From NCBI RefSeq assembly GCF_022808935.1, contig NZ_JAKZFR010000008.1:1-64000 (forward strand): DNA of 64,000 nt. Direction: 5' to 3'. The stretch is from Geothrix sp. SG200 (GTDB lineage Bacteria; Acidobacteriota; Holophagae; Holophagales; Holophagaceae). Below are positions 28,223 to 39,729 of this stretch, in pieces. A program made the translations under genes and the position numbers. Positions within the stretch are counted from its first letter, which is position 1; every line of letters starts with the position of its first letter. A model generated the notes under the pieces. That model had not been told where the DNA came from and ran no database searches. It worked only from the letters and a program-made list of their open reading frames with translations.

Positions 28223-29296
28223 TTGGCTGACCTGAATCCCCTGCAGGATCTCCTCCAAAGCCGCCTCGCCCTAGGCCCCGTGCCCGCCTCGGAGGTCATG
28301 GCCCTGGGCCTCTACCATCCGGAGCATGGCTACTACCGCCGCCCGACGGGCCCCTGGGGCTTCGAGGGCAAGGACTACTACACGGCCCTGGACCTTGGGC
28401 CCCTGCTGGGCCAGACGATTGCCCTGAGGCTGGAGGCTGCCTGGGAACGGCTGGGCCGCCCGGCGCGCTTCACGGCCCTGGAGCCCGGCGCCGGCCGCGG
28501 CTGGCTGGGCCGGGATGTCCTGAGCGCCGTCGCCGGGCCTTTCGCCGAGGCCCTGGTCTACGTCCACCGCGACGACAACCCCGCCGCGAAAAAGGCTGCC
28601 GAGGAAGCCCTTTCGCCGTTCCTTGCGGCCAACCGCGCGCGGTTCGCCGCAGAACATGAACCTTTGGAACCGTTCACCGGCGCGGTGTTCAGCAATGAGC
28701 TCTTCGACGCCCTGCCCGCCCAACCCTGGCGCTGGGACGGCGGGCGCTGGACGCGCGAGGTGCTGACGGCGGCCGGCCCCGAATGGCAGGCGGCGGATCC
28801 CGGCGAGGCCGGCGCCTGGTTCGCCGAGCAGACCGACGGCCTGGAGCCCCGAGACGGCAGCATCTGGTGCGAGGCCCTGCCGGGCCTGGTGCACGACCTG
28901 GCGGCGCCCCTGGAGGCGGGCCTCTTCCTGGCCGTGGACTACGGCGAGTCCGCGGACCGGCTGCTGGCCAAGGGCGCGGACCTGCGTCGCTTCAAGGCCC
29001 ACACCGTCGACGGCAACTGGCACGAGGACCTGGGCGAGGCGGACCTGACCGCCGATGTCGACTTCACGCGCCTGACGCGCCTGCTGGAGGGCGAGGACTT
29101 CACGGGCCTGGGCCACATGGAGCTCAGCAAGTGGATCCGCACCCACGCCCCCCTGGAGCAGTGGGCCCCCGGCTGGATGGCCCTGCCCCCGGCCGAGCGC
29201 GTCAAGCGCACCGAGAACCTCCTCCAGCTCACCCTGCCGGACCGCATGGGCAGCCGCTTCCGGGTGCTGGAGGGATGGAAGGAAAAGCCTCTTTAA
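28223..29296 (+). CDS. MidA/NDUFAF7-family SAM-dependent methyltransferase
   Basis: A 357-aa protein. The N-terminal pattern ALGLYHPEHGYYRRPTGPWGFEGKDYYTAL and the SAM site ALEPGAGRGWLGRDVL match the DUF185/MidA family (Arg-methyltransferase for a complex I subunit in mitochondria; bacterial role less defined). FSNELFDALPAQPW near residue 155 is also diagnostic. The TTG start at 28223 follows a GAGG site at 28213-28216. The upstream ATGs are not in frame. Confidence 0.88.
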   Translation: MADLNPLQDLLQSRLALGPVPASEVMALGLYHPEHGYYRRPTGPWGFEGKDYYTALDLGPLLGQTIALRLEAAWERLGRPARFTALEPGAGRGWLGRDVLSAVAGPFAEALVYVHRDDNPAAKKAAEEALSPFLAANRARFAAEHEPLEPFTGAVFSNELFDALPAQPWRWDGGRWTREVLTAAGPEWQAADPGEAGAWFAEQTDGLEPRDGSIWCEALPGLVHDLAAPLEAGLFLAVDYGESADRLLAKGADLRRFKAHTVDGNWHEDLGEADLTADVDFTRLTRLLEGEDFTGLGHMELSKWIRTHAPLEQWAPGWMALPPAERVKRTENLLQLTLPDRMGSRFRVLEGWKEKPL

Positions 29297-29338
29297 CCAC
29301 CGATGAACACCGATAAAAGCTGATGAACACCGAAAAAT
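29297..29338 (+). repeat. Short 3' repeat, copy A
   Basis: Contains CCGATGAACACCGATAAAAG then CTGATGAACACCG. It begins directly at the stop of the methyltransferase gene. Reverse-complement similarity to 32721-32756 and looser similarity to the repeat at 28134-28206. It marks the right end of the high-GC block before the low-GC island. Confidence 0.65.
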
Positions 29339-29495
29339 GAATTTCATGGCTCGAGCTTCGACCGTACCGGTTCCAAAGGTTTGACTGAAAGTCAGATCAA
29401 AATGGGGCGTTTGAATTTCCTGTTCATTCAATTAGGACAAGGAATTTATAAGTTGCAAAGTACGAACGCGCACGACAGTTTCTCTACAGTCGAAA

Positions 29496-31292
29496 TTACC
29501 AGGCCCGCATTCTGAATAACCGACCACTCTCATCCTCGTCGTGAAGTCGGAGGATTACTTCCGAGTCCTGGAAGAATGGCGCTTCACCCTCAAGGCTCGC
29601 GGGTAGGTCAGAATCAATCAGCGTGATTAAGTGCTGAATGCCCAGGCTTGAGTAGGACCGAATGACCTCCATGAGGTTCTGTTTTTTTCGGTCGTCCAAT
29701 GACTCGAATACACCGTCGTGATACAGGAACCTCGGGTACCGACCATCGACATGGACCCTAGCTAGCGCAAGGTCAAAAGCGACGCACAAGAGTTTTCTGT
29801 AGGTAAACCCCAGATCCGCGCTGGTGCTATTCCCAGAGTCATCAAGAATCTCGGCCTTGAACTCGAGGTGCCCCTGTTGGTTTGGGGCAACACTTAGCAA
29901 AGCTTTTCGATTGATCACTTCTTCGACGATCTCGCTGAAGAACACTCGGATCGTCGAAAATTGACTTGTTTTCTCGGCATTCTGTTGTTCCACGTCCGCT
30001 TCAATCCGCATTTGTAGATGGCTCTTCTCTTCTGCAAGTGCTCGGATCGAAGCGCGCAGATCTTGAAGGCGCCGCAAAAACTCACGCTGACGTTCAAGGG
30101 AGGTAATGTCCGCTCGAAGGGCGACAAGCTCGTTTGATACCTGCTTGTATTTCGCAAAGTGATCCGACTCGCCGAGGAAGGACAGTGTTTCCATTCGGCG
30201 TTTGTTGAGCTCTAAAATTTCAGCATTTATTCGCTTCAACTCTCCTTCGACTTCAGCCAGTTCTTCCTTTAAATAGCCTCGCCGCTCCTCAGTAATCGCA
30301 CGATTAAAATCGAGGAGCTGCTCGAATTCTCTTTTAATCTGACCGGCAAAAAGAATCCCAGCTTCAGCAAAAAGCTCAGCGGCGCTTTTTGGGTCGAAAA
30401 GTATTTCATCGTCCTCAATCGAGACTGTAATTTTTTTCTTATTTTGTAGAAGTGAGTACCGTTCCGAGTTGAGTCGGGCGATCTTCGTATCAAGCTCATC
30501 TACGACGACCTTTGTTTTCTGTTTGTCGGATTGGCGAAAATCAAACGCATCGAGCAAACGTTGTTTTTTTTCAGCTTCCGTTTGTTTGAGATGCAACATT
30601 CCTTCAATCTTGCTTACATCGACGACGGACCCGCCAAGTTCACGCTTGATTACGTCCTCCTCCCCCTTTTTCCTCGAAAGCTCATCTTCCTTGTCGTAGT
30701 GCAGGGAAATTATCGAAGAATTGAATCCCAGGAGATGTGCAAGGAACGGCTTCCAGTCGGAATGGCCAGAGGCAAATTTTTTCAGGTGGAAGACCTCACG
30801 AAAATCGTCCTGTGAGCGCACCAAGTAACCAACCACTTTTCGGTATGTCCATGGTTTTAAATCTCGGAGATCGAGTAAACCATCAAGTAGGTCTCTAGCT
30901 TTTTCAAATGCAAGAGATGTGTGATCCCAGGAAGTTTCAGGCAGATCTGTGAAATCTCTCTCGCCTTGAGTGTGCCTCTTAAAACTAATCTTCGTTGCCT
31001 CTTCGACGGATCGACGGATGGTGACGTATGAACCATCCAGAAGTTTTATCTCAAGAAAGAAGACAAAGGCTTTGAAAAGGTCTTCGTGCTTGAACAGGAA
31101 GAAATCTGGATCACGCCCTGCGAGCAGGCAAAAATCTATGACCCGCCCAAGGGTCGTCTTTCCTAAATTATGGGTGTCCTTGCTTCTGTTCTCGGGCAGC
31201 CGAATTTCCGCAAGCACGACATTGAGCCCTTCTGCAAAGGAAATAGGCGCAAACCTCTTCGGCTTGTTGGTGTAGAGCTTAGATAGTTTCAT
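29496..31292 (-). CDS. ABC-3C system ATPase (DUF2326, SMC-like)
   Basis: A 598-aa coiled-coil ATPase. The N-terminus starts with a strand pattern KLSKLYTNKPKRFAPISF and a Walker A variant DTHNLGKTTLGRVIDFCLL. Long helices (about 210-440) form the SMC/Rad50-like coiled coil, and the C-terminal DUF2326 part has FTYRKLLCVAFDLALARV and the Walker B/D-loop region YHDGVFESLDDRKKQNL. It is the last of three overlapping genes; its ATG lies inside the middle-component gene. Codon use is much less GC-rich than neighbours. In ABC-3C systems this ATPase is thought to sense or clamp DNA and drive the effector. Confidence 0.85.
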   Translation of the reverse strand: MKLSKLYTNKPKRFAPISFAEGLNVVLAEIRLPENRSKDTHNLGKTTLGRVIDFCLLAGRDPDFFLFKHEDLFKAFVFFLEIKLLDGSYVTIRRSVEEATKISFKRHTQGERDFTDLPETSWDHTSLAFEKARDLLDGLLDLRDLKPWTYRKVVGYLVRSQDDFREVFHLKKFASGHSDWKPFLAHLLGFNSSIISLHYDKEDELSRKKGEEDVIKRELGGSVVDVSKIEGMLHLKQTEAEKKQRLLDAFDFRQSDKQKTKVVVDELDTKIARLNSERYSLLQNKKKITVSIEDDEILFDPKSAAELFAEAGILFAGQIKREFEQLLDFNRAITEERRGYLKEELAEVEGELKRINAEILELNKRRMETLSFLGESDHFAKYKQVSNELVALRADITSLERQREFLRRLQDLRASIRALAEEKSHLQMRIEADVEQQNAEKTSQFSTIRVFFSEIVEEVINRKALLSVAPNQQGHLEFKAEILDDSGNSTSADLGFTYRKLLCVAFDLALARVHVDGRYPRFLYHDGVFESLDDRKKQNLMEVIRSYSSLGIQHLITLIDSDLPASLEGEAPFFQDSEVILRLHDEDESGRLFRMRAW

Positions 31293-31530
31293 TGGAACCC
31301 AGATATTCAAAGGCGTCAGTCTTCGGGCGGTATTCGACCAACCCAAGAAGGAAAAGTAGGTTCAAGGCCGGAAGCAGGAGAACATCGCCACCCGAGACAT
31401 TTTTCTTCACCAACCTTTTAAGTGCTCCATAGTCCTCGAGCCGTCGATTTTTCAAGCGCGAAAGGAGGATCGCCGCAACGTTGATGACCGTGCGATCTGG
31501 GTGGGAATGCTTGCTAGGACTCAACATCAT
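31279..31530 (-). CDS. ABC-3C system middle component (MC6-like)
   Basis: An 83-aa small winged-helix-like protein: SPSKHSHPDRTVINVAAILLSRL at the start, VLLLPALNLLFLLGLVEYRPKTD near the end. This matches the general shape of small ABC-3C middle components, which start with N-K-H and end with a LDFLYALGLIE-like helix. It overlaps the effector stop by 17 bases and the ATPase start by 14 bases, as expected for a fixed-stoichiometry module. It probably bridges ATPase and effector. Confidence 0.75.
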   Translation of the reverse strand: MMLSPSKHSHPDRTVINVAAILLSRLKNRRLEDYGALKRLVKKNVSGGDVLLLPALNLLFLLGLVEYRPKTDAFEYLGSNETI

Positions 31531-32470
31531 GATTCAGCCCCACGTCACAGTTCCAATACATATAGAAGATCATCGTTCGTGTGAGCCGTTTTTGGGCCCG
31601 AAGAATCGGGTCTCGATCCAGAAGAAGCGTGATCAAGTAGTTTATAACCTCCTCGAAGGGCTGATGACTTTTCCGTTTTGCTAATATAGTCAGCTGAAAT
31701 TCATCCACTACTGATTCATAGAGGTCAAGAAGGCGTAGGTTCTCCGGCGAAGCTAGGAACGTCTTGATCTGTTGCGTGTCCTTCAGGTATCGACGCCGCA
31801 AGGCGATCGCATATTCTTTACCCATATTGTTTAACTCATTCTTCTTCTCGTAAGAAACTCTCTCAGTTGGGGGATAAGGTACCGCCGAGCCAGCGTTCTT
31901 TAGATGCATGGCGAGGTGCTCAACAATCTCAGCAAGATCATCAGGGCTTACAATGAGTGGAGAATCGATAGGATCGATGTCTGCCATACGAGCTGCATCT
32001 GGAAACCTCTTGAGCCAGAGCTCAAGCTGCTCGACCCCACAGAGGAAGATGGAGACTTCTGGAAGACCACATTCCTTTGAAATGACCCCTCGGAGCTTCG
32101 ATTCCGCGTTACCCGTCAATCTCCGGTTTGAAAAGAGCATGTAATGATCTAATTCCTTCGATCCCCGGAGCCCTTTGATGCGTGGCAATTCCTCGCCAAG
32201 CACAGTTTCATCGCTGGTATCGCTATAAAAATTTGAATCTGAAAATGTTGTGTTGTAACCATTGGTGTGTTTTGCCTGAACGATAACAGTTCCCTTCCAC
32301 GGAGCCGCCTTACTTGGATGCAACTCCGCCGTCCCAATAAATTTGGCGTCTCTACCACCATCAGGCCCCGTGGCAAAACTTTGAACCCCGGCACCAAGCA
32401 CGAATTGACAGATAGAGACAACGAGATCCTCGAACTGACCTGGGCTCAGATCTTCGTACGCGAATTTCAT
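31514..32470 (-). CDS. ABC-3C system effector: REase-fold nuclease with C-terminal ABC-3C domain
   Basis: A 318-aa protein. The N-terminal restriction-endonuclease fold (1-150) has FEDLVVSICQFVLG, GPDGGRDAKF and WKGTVIVQAKHTN, in which E, D and QxK are the metal-binding residues of Mrr/REase-like nucleases. HYMLFSNRRLTGNAESKL is also typical. The C-terminal half (about 200-318, with YEKKNELNNMGKEY and FEEVINYLITLLLDRD) resembles ABC-3C C-terminal domains. Start ATG at 32470 has GGAG ahead. First gene of the operon. Confidence 0.8.
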   Translation of the reverse strand: MKFAYEDLSPGQFEDLVVSICQFVLGAGVQSFATGPDGGRDAKFIGTAELHPSKAAPWKGTVIVQAKHTNGYNTTFSDSNFYSDTSDETVLGEELPRIKGLRGSKELDHYMLFSNRRLTGNAESKLRGVISKECGLPEVSIFLCGVEQLELWLKRFPDAARMADIDPIDSPLIVSPDDLAEIVEHLAMHLKNAGSAVPYPPTERVSYEKKNELNNMGKEYAIALRRRYLKDTQQIKTFLASPENLRLLDLYESVVDEFQLTILAKRKSHQPFEEVINYLITLLLDRDPILRAQKRLTRTMIFYMYWNCDVGLNHDVES

Positions 32471-32742
32471 CTCTAGATCTCCAGGGCCCGCTGCTTGTCT
32501 CGAGAGTGTACTGATGCCAAGCAGAAAAGCGTTAGGGTTGTGGCGCCGTTATGTCACTCCCCTTGCTCTGGCTGTAGGCATCTCATCGCAAGTTCATTCA
32601 CTATTAAATAAACATGACTGTTTCCAGGCGAATGAGCAAGCTAGGTTGCGATAGGACGGTTAACCATTAACCCACCAGCCACGATGCCCCATTTGGCGGA
32701 GGACTCACCTGTCTTCGCCCTCATCCGCTATTTATCGGTGCT
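32471..32742. promoter_or_regulatory. Upstream region of the ABC-3C operon
   Basis: AT-rich, with no plausible gene. It holds the likely promoter for the leftward operon and an inverted repeat GGTTAA-CCA-TTAACC at 32658-32672 that could be an operator. The GC step back to about 70% occurs at the right edge. Confidence 0.4.

Positions 32743-32756
<14 letters not shown>
32721..32756 (-). repeat. Short 3' repeat, copy B
   Basis: On the minus strand it reads GATGAAGCACCGATAAATAG, nearly the same as copy A at 29297, and includes the stop codon of the CocE-type hydrolase. So each of the two convergent genes flanking the low-GC island ends in this repeat. Confidence 0.65.
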
Positions 32757-34713
<1,957 letters not shown>

Positions 34714-34888
34714 GGAGGCTCCGGGGCGAGGCCTCATGATATGCGGCATGAAGCGCACTCGGGGGATTCCTGTCCTTGCATCAATTAGGACCTGCCTTCC
34801 CGCAATAAACCTCGACGGAAGAAGGCCCTTTTGATGAACTGGAGGGTGCTCCCGTCCGGGGCCGCATCCAATCCAGAGGTTCCGCACC

Positions 34889-35910
34889 ATGTCCCATCCG
34901 ACCTGCCGCCAACCCGCCGAGTGGGAACTCCATAGCGCCTGCTGGCTGGCTTGGCCCGGCCACGGCCACCTCTGGCGGGAGAACCTGGCCCCGGCCCAGG
35001 CGGAGTGGACGGCCCTCTGCCTCGCCATCGCCGGGGAGGGCGGCGAGGCCCTGGACATCCTGGTGGGGGACGAAGGCTCTGAAGCGGCGGCCCGGCACGC
35101 CCTGGCCCCGGTGGCGGACCGGGTGCGCTTCCACCGGGTGCCCGTGGGCGACATCTGGCTGCGGGACACGGCGCCCATCTTCGTTCGGGATGGCGCGGGC
35201 GCCCTGCAGGCCGCCTGCTTCGGGTTCAACGGCTGGGGCGGGAAGTACGTCCTGCCCGGCGATGACCGGGTGGCGGGCCGCGTGGCGGCCCTCAGCGGCG
35301 CGCCCCGCCGCGACCACGCCTTCATCCTCGAGGGGGGATCCGTGGAGGTGGACGGCGAGGGCACGGTGCTCACCACGCGCCAGTGCCTGCTGAACCCCAA
35401 CCGCAACCCGGGCCTGGACCAGGCGGAGCTGGAAGCGGCCCTGGCCGACGGCCTCGGCGCCGAGAAGGTGCTGTGGCTGGACGAGGGCCTCCTGAACGAC
35501 CATACGGACGGCCACATCGACACCCTGGCCCGCTTCGTGGCGCCGGGCGTGGTGGTCTGCATGGAAGCCCGGGACCCGGCCGATCCCAACGCCGCGACCC
35601 TGGACCGTCTTGCTGCCGACCTCGCCGCCATGACCGACGCCCGGGGGCGGAAGCTCCGGGTCGAGCGCATCCCCTCGCCCGGTGTGATGCGGGACGAGGA
35701 GGGCGAGCTGATGCCCGCCAGTTTCGTGAACTTCTACATCGGGAACCGCAGCGTGGTGGTGCCCACCTACGGCACGCCCTACGATGAAGAGGCCGTGGCC
35801 GCCCTGGCGCGGCTCTTCCCGAACCATCGCGTGGTGGGCCGCTCCGCCCGCGCCATCCTCAGCGGCGGCGGCGCCTTCCACTGCATCACCCAGCAGCAGC
35901 CGGAGGTCCG

Positions 35911-35914
<4 letters not shown>
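34889..35914 (+). CDS. aguA: Agmatine deiminase
   Basis: AguA hydrolyses agmatine to N-carbamoylputrescine and ammonia. The 341-aa protein has DIWLRDTAPIF near 88, GFNGWGGKY near 112, EGGSVEVDGEGTVL near 147, NDHTDGHIDTLARF near 200, and the catalytic Cys in SGGGAFHCITQQQP at the C-terminus. The stop overlaps the aguB start (ATGA). Together they make the plant/Pseudomonas-type agmatine route to putrescine. Confidence 0.95.
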
Positions 35915-36780
<866 letters not shown>

Positions 36781-36786
36781 GAATCT

Positions 36787-37725
36787 CTAGCCTTCGCCGA
36801 GGATGTCCGCCACGGCGGTGTAGGGGTCCTGGGCGTGATCGGCGATGGCCTGGATGGCGGCCTCCAGGCGGTCGGGGCCAGCATGCTCCCGCACGCGGCG
36901 CAGGGCGGCCTCGGCCAGCAGCGACTCGAAGCGCAGGCGGGCCCGCTCCCGGGCCTTGCGGGCCAGTCCGCCGTGGGCCCGCAGCCAGGCACCATGCTGC
37001 CGGACCTGCGCCAGCAGCTCCGGCACGCCTTCGCCCCGCTGGGCCACGGTGCGGAGCACCGGCGGATCCCAGGGCCGCGCGGCCGCCATGGACTTCATGG
37101 CCACCAGCTCCTGCTCCACCTGGTCGGCGCCGTCGCGGTCGGCCTTGTTGATCACGAAGAGGTCCGCCACCTCCATGATGCCGGCCTTGATGGCCTGGAT
37201 CTCGTCGCCCATGCCCGGCACGAGCACCACGCAGCAGGTCTGGACGCAGCTCACGACATCCACCTCGTCCTGCCCCACGCCCACGGTCTCCACGATCACC
37301 GTGTCGAAGCCCGCGGCGTCCAGCAGGTCGATGGCGTCCTGGGTGGCCCGGGCCAGGCCGCCCAGGGCCCCGCGCGTGGCCATGCTGCGGATGAAGATGC
37401 CGGGATCGGCGGCGATGCGCTGCATGCGGATGCGGTCGCCCAGGATGGCCCCGCCGCTGAAGGGCGAGGTGGGGTCCACGGCCAGGATGCCGACCCGCTG
37501 ACCTTCCGCGCGCAGGGCGCGGGCGAGTTGGTCCGTGAGGGTGCTCTTGCCGGCACCGGGGGATCCCGTGATGCCGATCACGACTGCCCCGCCCAGGTGG
37601 GGCCAGAGGCGGGCCATGAGGGCCCGGGCCCCGGGGTGGCCATTTTCCATCCAGGAGATGGCCCGGCCCAGCGCCCGCGGCTCCCCGCGGCGCAGGGGCT
37701 CCAGGAGATCGGCGGCAGAAGGCAT
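36787..37725 (-). CDS. meaB: MeaB/ArgK-type G3E GTPase chaperone
   Basis: A 312-aa G3E GTPase that protects and loads adenosylcobalamin onto methylmalonyl-CoA mutase. P-loop GITGSPGAGKSTLTDQL near 58, VDPTSPFSGGAILGDRIRM near 95, EVGQDEVDV-like IVETVGVGQDEVDV near 145, and NKADRDG near 205 are present. No mutase lies in the window. It is convergent with aguB. Confidence 0.92.
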   Translation of the reverse strand: MPSAADLLEPLRRGEPRALGRAISWMENGHPGARALMARLWPHLGGAVVIGITGSPGAGKSTLTDQLARALRAEGQRVGILAVDPTSPFSGGAILGDRIRMQRIAADPGIFIRSMATRGALGGLARATQDAIDLLDAAGFDTVIVETVGVGQDEVDVVSCVQTCCVVLVPGMGDEIQAIKAGIMEVADLFVINKADRDGADQVEQELVAMKSMAAARPWDPPVLRTVAQRGEGVPELLAQVRQHGAWLRAHGGLARKARERARLRFESLLAEAALRRVREHAGPDRLEAAIQAIADHAQDPYTAVADILGEG

Positions 37726-37828
37726 GGGCCCAGGATGCCATCACCCCGCCGGGACCGGAACTCGCCCCGGAAAACCCGATGGGGTACCCTAAACCTTCCG
37801 GCCCGCGCCGCAGTAGGACCATACAACG

Positions 37829-38239
37829 ATGATCAAAGGGCTGAAACCCTCGATAGACCCCGCCTCCGGGGACGCGGCGCCGGAGGCGACGCGCGGGCCT
37901 GGCCAGGCCCCGGTGCGGCTGACCAAGCGGGCGCCCGTGGCGCCTCCGGACCCCAAGTCGCCTCGGGAGAAGATCTGCGCCGAGTGTGGCATGCGCTTCA
38001 AGGTGGAGACCGGCCAGAAGTTCTACCTCTGCCCGGACTGCTACCGCCGCTCCTTCACTTACAAGCGGAAAGGGGGGAAGGAGGCCACCCGGGTGCTCAC
38101 GCACATCACTTGCGCCACCTGCGGGGCCCAGGAGTACCTGCCCTTCGTGCCCGAGGATCCCGCCAAGGCCCTCTGCCGGGCCTGCTATGCCAAGGACCGG
38201 CCGGAACCCAAGGCCGCTCCCCGGCACTCCCGTTCATGA
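37829..38239 (+). CDS. Zinc-ribbon protein, unknown function
   Basis: A 136-aa protein. A Pro/Ala-rich basic N-terminus (1-45) is followed by two CxxC pairs of one ribbon (ICAECGMRF and LCPDCYRRS) and a second (TCATCGAQEY and LCRACYAKD). It may bind nucleic acid or protein. Start ATG at 37829. Thirteen bases before the next gene, so cotranscribed. Confidence 0.75.
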   Translation: MIKGLKPSIDPASGDAAPEATRGPGQAPVRLTKRAPVAPPDPKSPREKICAECGMRFKVETGQKFYLCPDCYRRSFTYKRKGGKEATRVLTHITCATCGAQEYLPFVPEDPAKALCRACYAKDRPEPKAAPRHSRS

Positions 38240-38252
38240 GTCAGGAGATCTG

Positions 38253-39383
38253 ATGCGCTACACCGTTCTGCCTCTGCTGCTCACCGCGTCGCTGCTGCCC
38301 GCCCAGGGCCCGGCCCCGGCAAAGCCTGCTCCCAAACCCACCCTGAAGACCACCCCGAAGGCAGAACCCACTTCCGAAGCCGCCCGCCGGGCGTTCCTCC
38401 AGGTGCTCGACGCCGTGGATGCCGGGTGGTTCGGCCAGCCCTACCAGGGCATCACCTCCGTGGAGATGCAGGGCACCCTCGGCGTGGCCCTCAGCGGCGC
38501 CGCCGTGAACCAGAAGGTGGACAGCCTCAGCCAGGGCCAGGTGAAGGGCAACAGCCAGGGCGGCCAGGCCAACCTCCGCCTCAGGGGTACCTACTTCGCC
38601 AACGGGGACTTCCGCACGGACCTGGCCGGGGACTTCGGCAACCTGCTCTACACCCGCCGCGGCACCCGGGGCTTCCTGTACAGCAAGGAACAGAACGCCT
38701 ACACCACCCGGGTGGAGCCGCCCCCGTCCGACGCGCCGCGAACCTACATGTCCTGGTTCCGGCAGACCCTGAATGACATCAAGGCCGTCTACATCGACGC
38801 CCCCACCTTCAAGGCCAGCCTGGCCGGCGAGGAGACCAGTGGCGGCCGGACCCTCCAGCACCTTGTCTTCAACGCCCCCACCAAGCCCTGGGATGCCAAG
38901 CGCCGCGAGCAGAGCATGGCCCAGAGCCTGGGCTTCTGGAAGCGGGGCCGTCTGGAGGTGACCGTGGACAAGGCCACCCAGATGCCCCAGCGCCTGGAGT
39001 TCCGGAACGACGAGCAGGGCATCCACACCCGCATGGACTTCGCCTACGGGGCCGGGAACAAGCTCCAGGCCGTGAACCTCGCCAACAGCAGCCGCGGCTT
39101 CGAGGGCCCGGGCTGGCTCCGCCTCGGCTACGGCGGGGACGGCCTCATGTCCCACATCGCCGGCGAGCTGGCCAGCCAGGACAAGAAGATCTCCTTCGCC
39201 ATGGACCTGGCGTGGTCCAAGACCCGCACCCCCAACGACCTCATCGCCATCCCCCCCGCCGGCGCCACCAAGCGCGGCCGGGAGGACATGGAGATCCAGC
39301 TCATGGTGGGCCTCGCCTCCAAGATCTTCGACCTCCAGCGCGCCGGTCTCAACCTCCGCAGCGTCGCCATCGGCGGAAAGTAA
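38253..39383 (+). CDS. Exported protein, unknown function
   Basis: A 376-aa protein with AGGAG ahead of the ATG and a signal peptide (MRYTVLPLLLTASLLPAQG), then a Pro/Lys linker (20-45). The mature part is mixed, with strands such as GKLEVTVDK-like RLEVTVDKATQMPQRLEF and GWLRLGYGGDGLMSH. It somewhat resembles lipoprotein-carrier (LolA-like) or outer-membrane-associated folds, but there is no firm match. tRNA-Pro follows 15 bases after the stop. Confidence 0.7.
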   Translation: MRYTVLPLLLTASLLPAQGPAPAKPAPKPTLKTTPKAEPTSEAARRAFLQVLDAVDAGWFGQPYQGITSVEMQGTLGVALSGAAVNQKVDSLSQGQVKGNSQGGQANLRLRGTYFANGDFRTDLAGDFGNLLYTRRGTRGFLYSKEQNAYTTRVEPPPSDAPRTYMSWFRQTLNDIKAVYIDAPTFKASLAGEETSGGRTLQHLVFNAPTKPWDAKRREQSMAQSLGFWKRGRLEVTVDKATQMPQRLEFRNDEQGIHTRMDFAYGAGNKLQAVNLANSSRGFEGPGWLRLGYGGDGLMSHIAGELASQDKKISFAMDLAWSKTRTPNDLIAIPPAGATKRGREDMEIQLMVGLASKIFDLQRAGLNLRSVAIGGK

Positions 39384-39398
39384 GTAGACTGGATCCAT

Positions 39399-39475
39399 CG
39401 GAGCGTGGCGCAGCCTGGTAGCGCATCTGCTTTGGGAGCAGAGGGTCGCGAGTTCGAATCTCGCCGCTCCGACCA
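39399..39475 (+). tRNA. tRNA-Pro (UGG)
   Basis: A complete cloverleaf with encoded CCA: acceptor CGGAGCG/CGCTCCG, D arm GCGCAGCCTGGTAGCGC, anticodon stem TCTGC/GCAGA around loop TTTGGGA (anticodon TGG at 39433-39435), T arm GCGAG-TTCGAAT-CTCGC. It is followed by a T-arm-containing repeat region. Confidence 0.96.
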
Positions 39476-39497
39476 ATGGGTTCAACAATCGCCTGTC

Positions 39498-39680
39498 GGC
39501 GAGATTCGAACTCGCCCTGGCCACGCAGGCGTGGCCAGGATCCAGCGTCGAGTGGACTTTCGGAGGCAGGACTAGATGTCCTGCCGGAGAAGGGCCGGCG
39601 GCTGGCAAAGCCAGGCGCAGTTCGAATCAGCCAGTGTGGGTCGCCGAGACCGTCGGAGCCTGCCGGCGGGTTCGAATGGC
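39498..39680 (+). repeat. tRNA-tail element downstream of tRNA-Pro
   Basis: Contains an 18-base inverted copy of the tRNA-Pro T-arm (39498-39515), hairpin CTGGCCACGC/GCGTGGCCAG (39517-39538), hairpin GGCAGGAC-TAGAT-GTCCTGCC (39565-39585), a direct T-arm-like copy GCAGTTCGAATCAGCC (39617-39632), GTGGGTCG (39636-39643) and another TTCGAAT (39671). The same order is seen after tRNA-Arg. No protein gene is supported here. Confidence 0.65.
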
Positions 39681-39729
39681 ATTGTGGCGTCGGGGCCTCT
39701 GTCGCGCCGGAGCAAGACCAAGCCACCCT

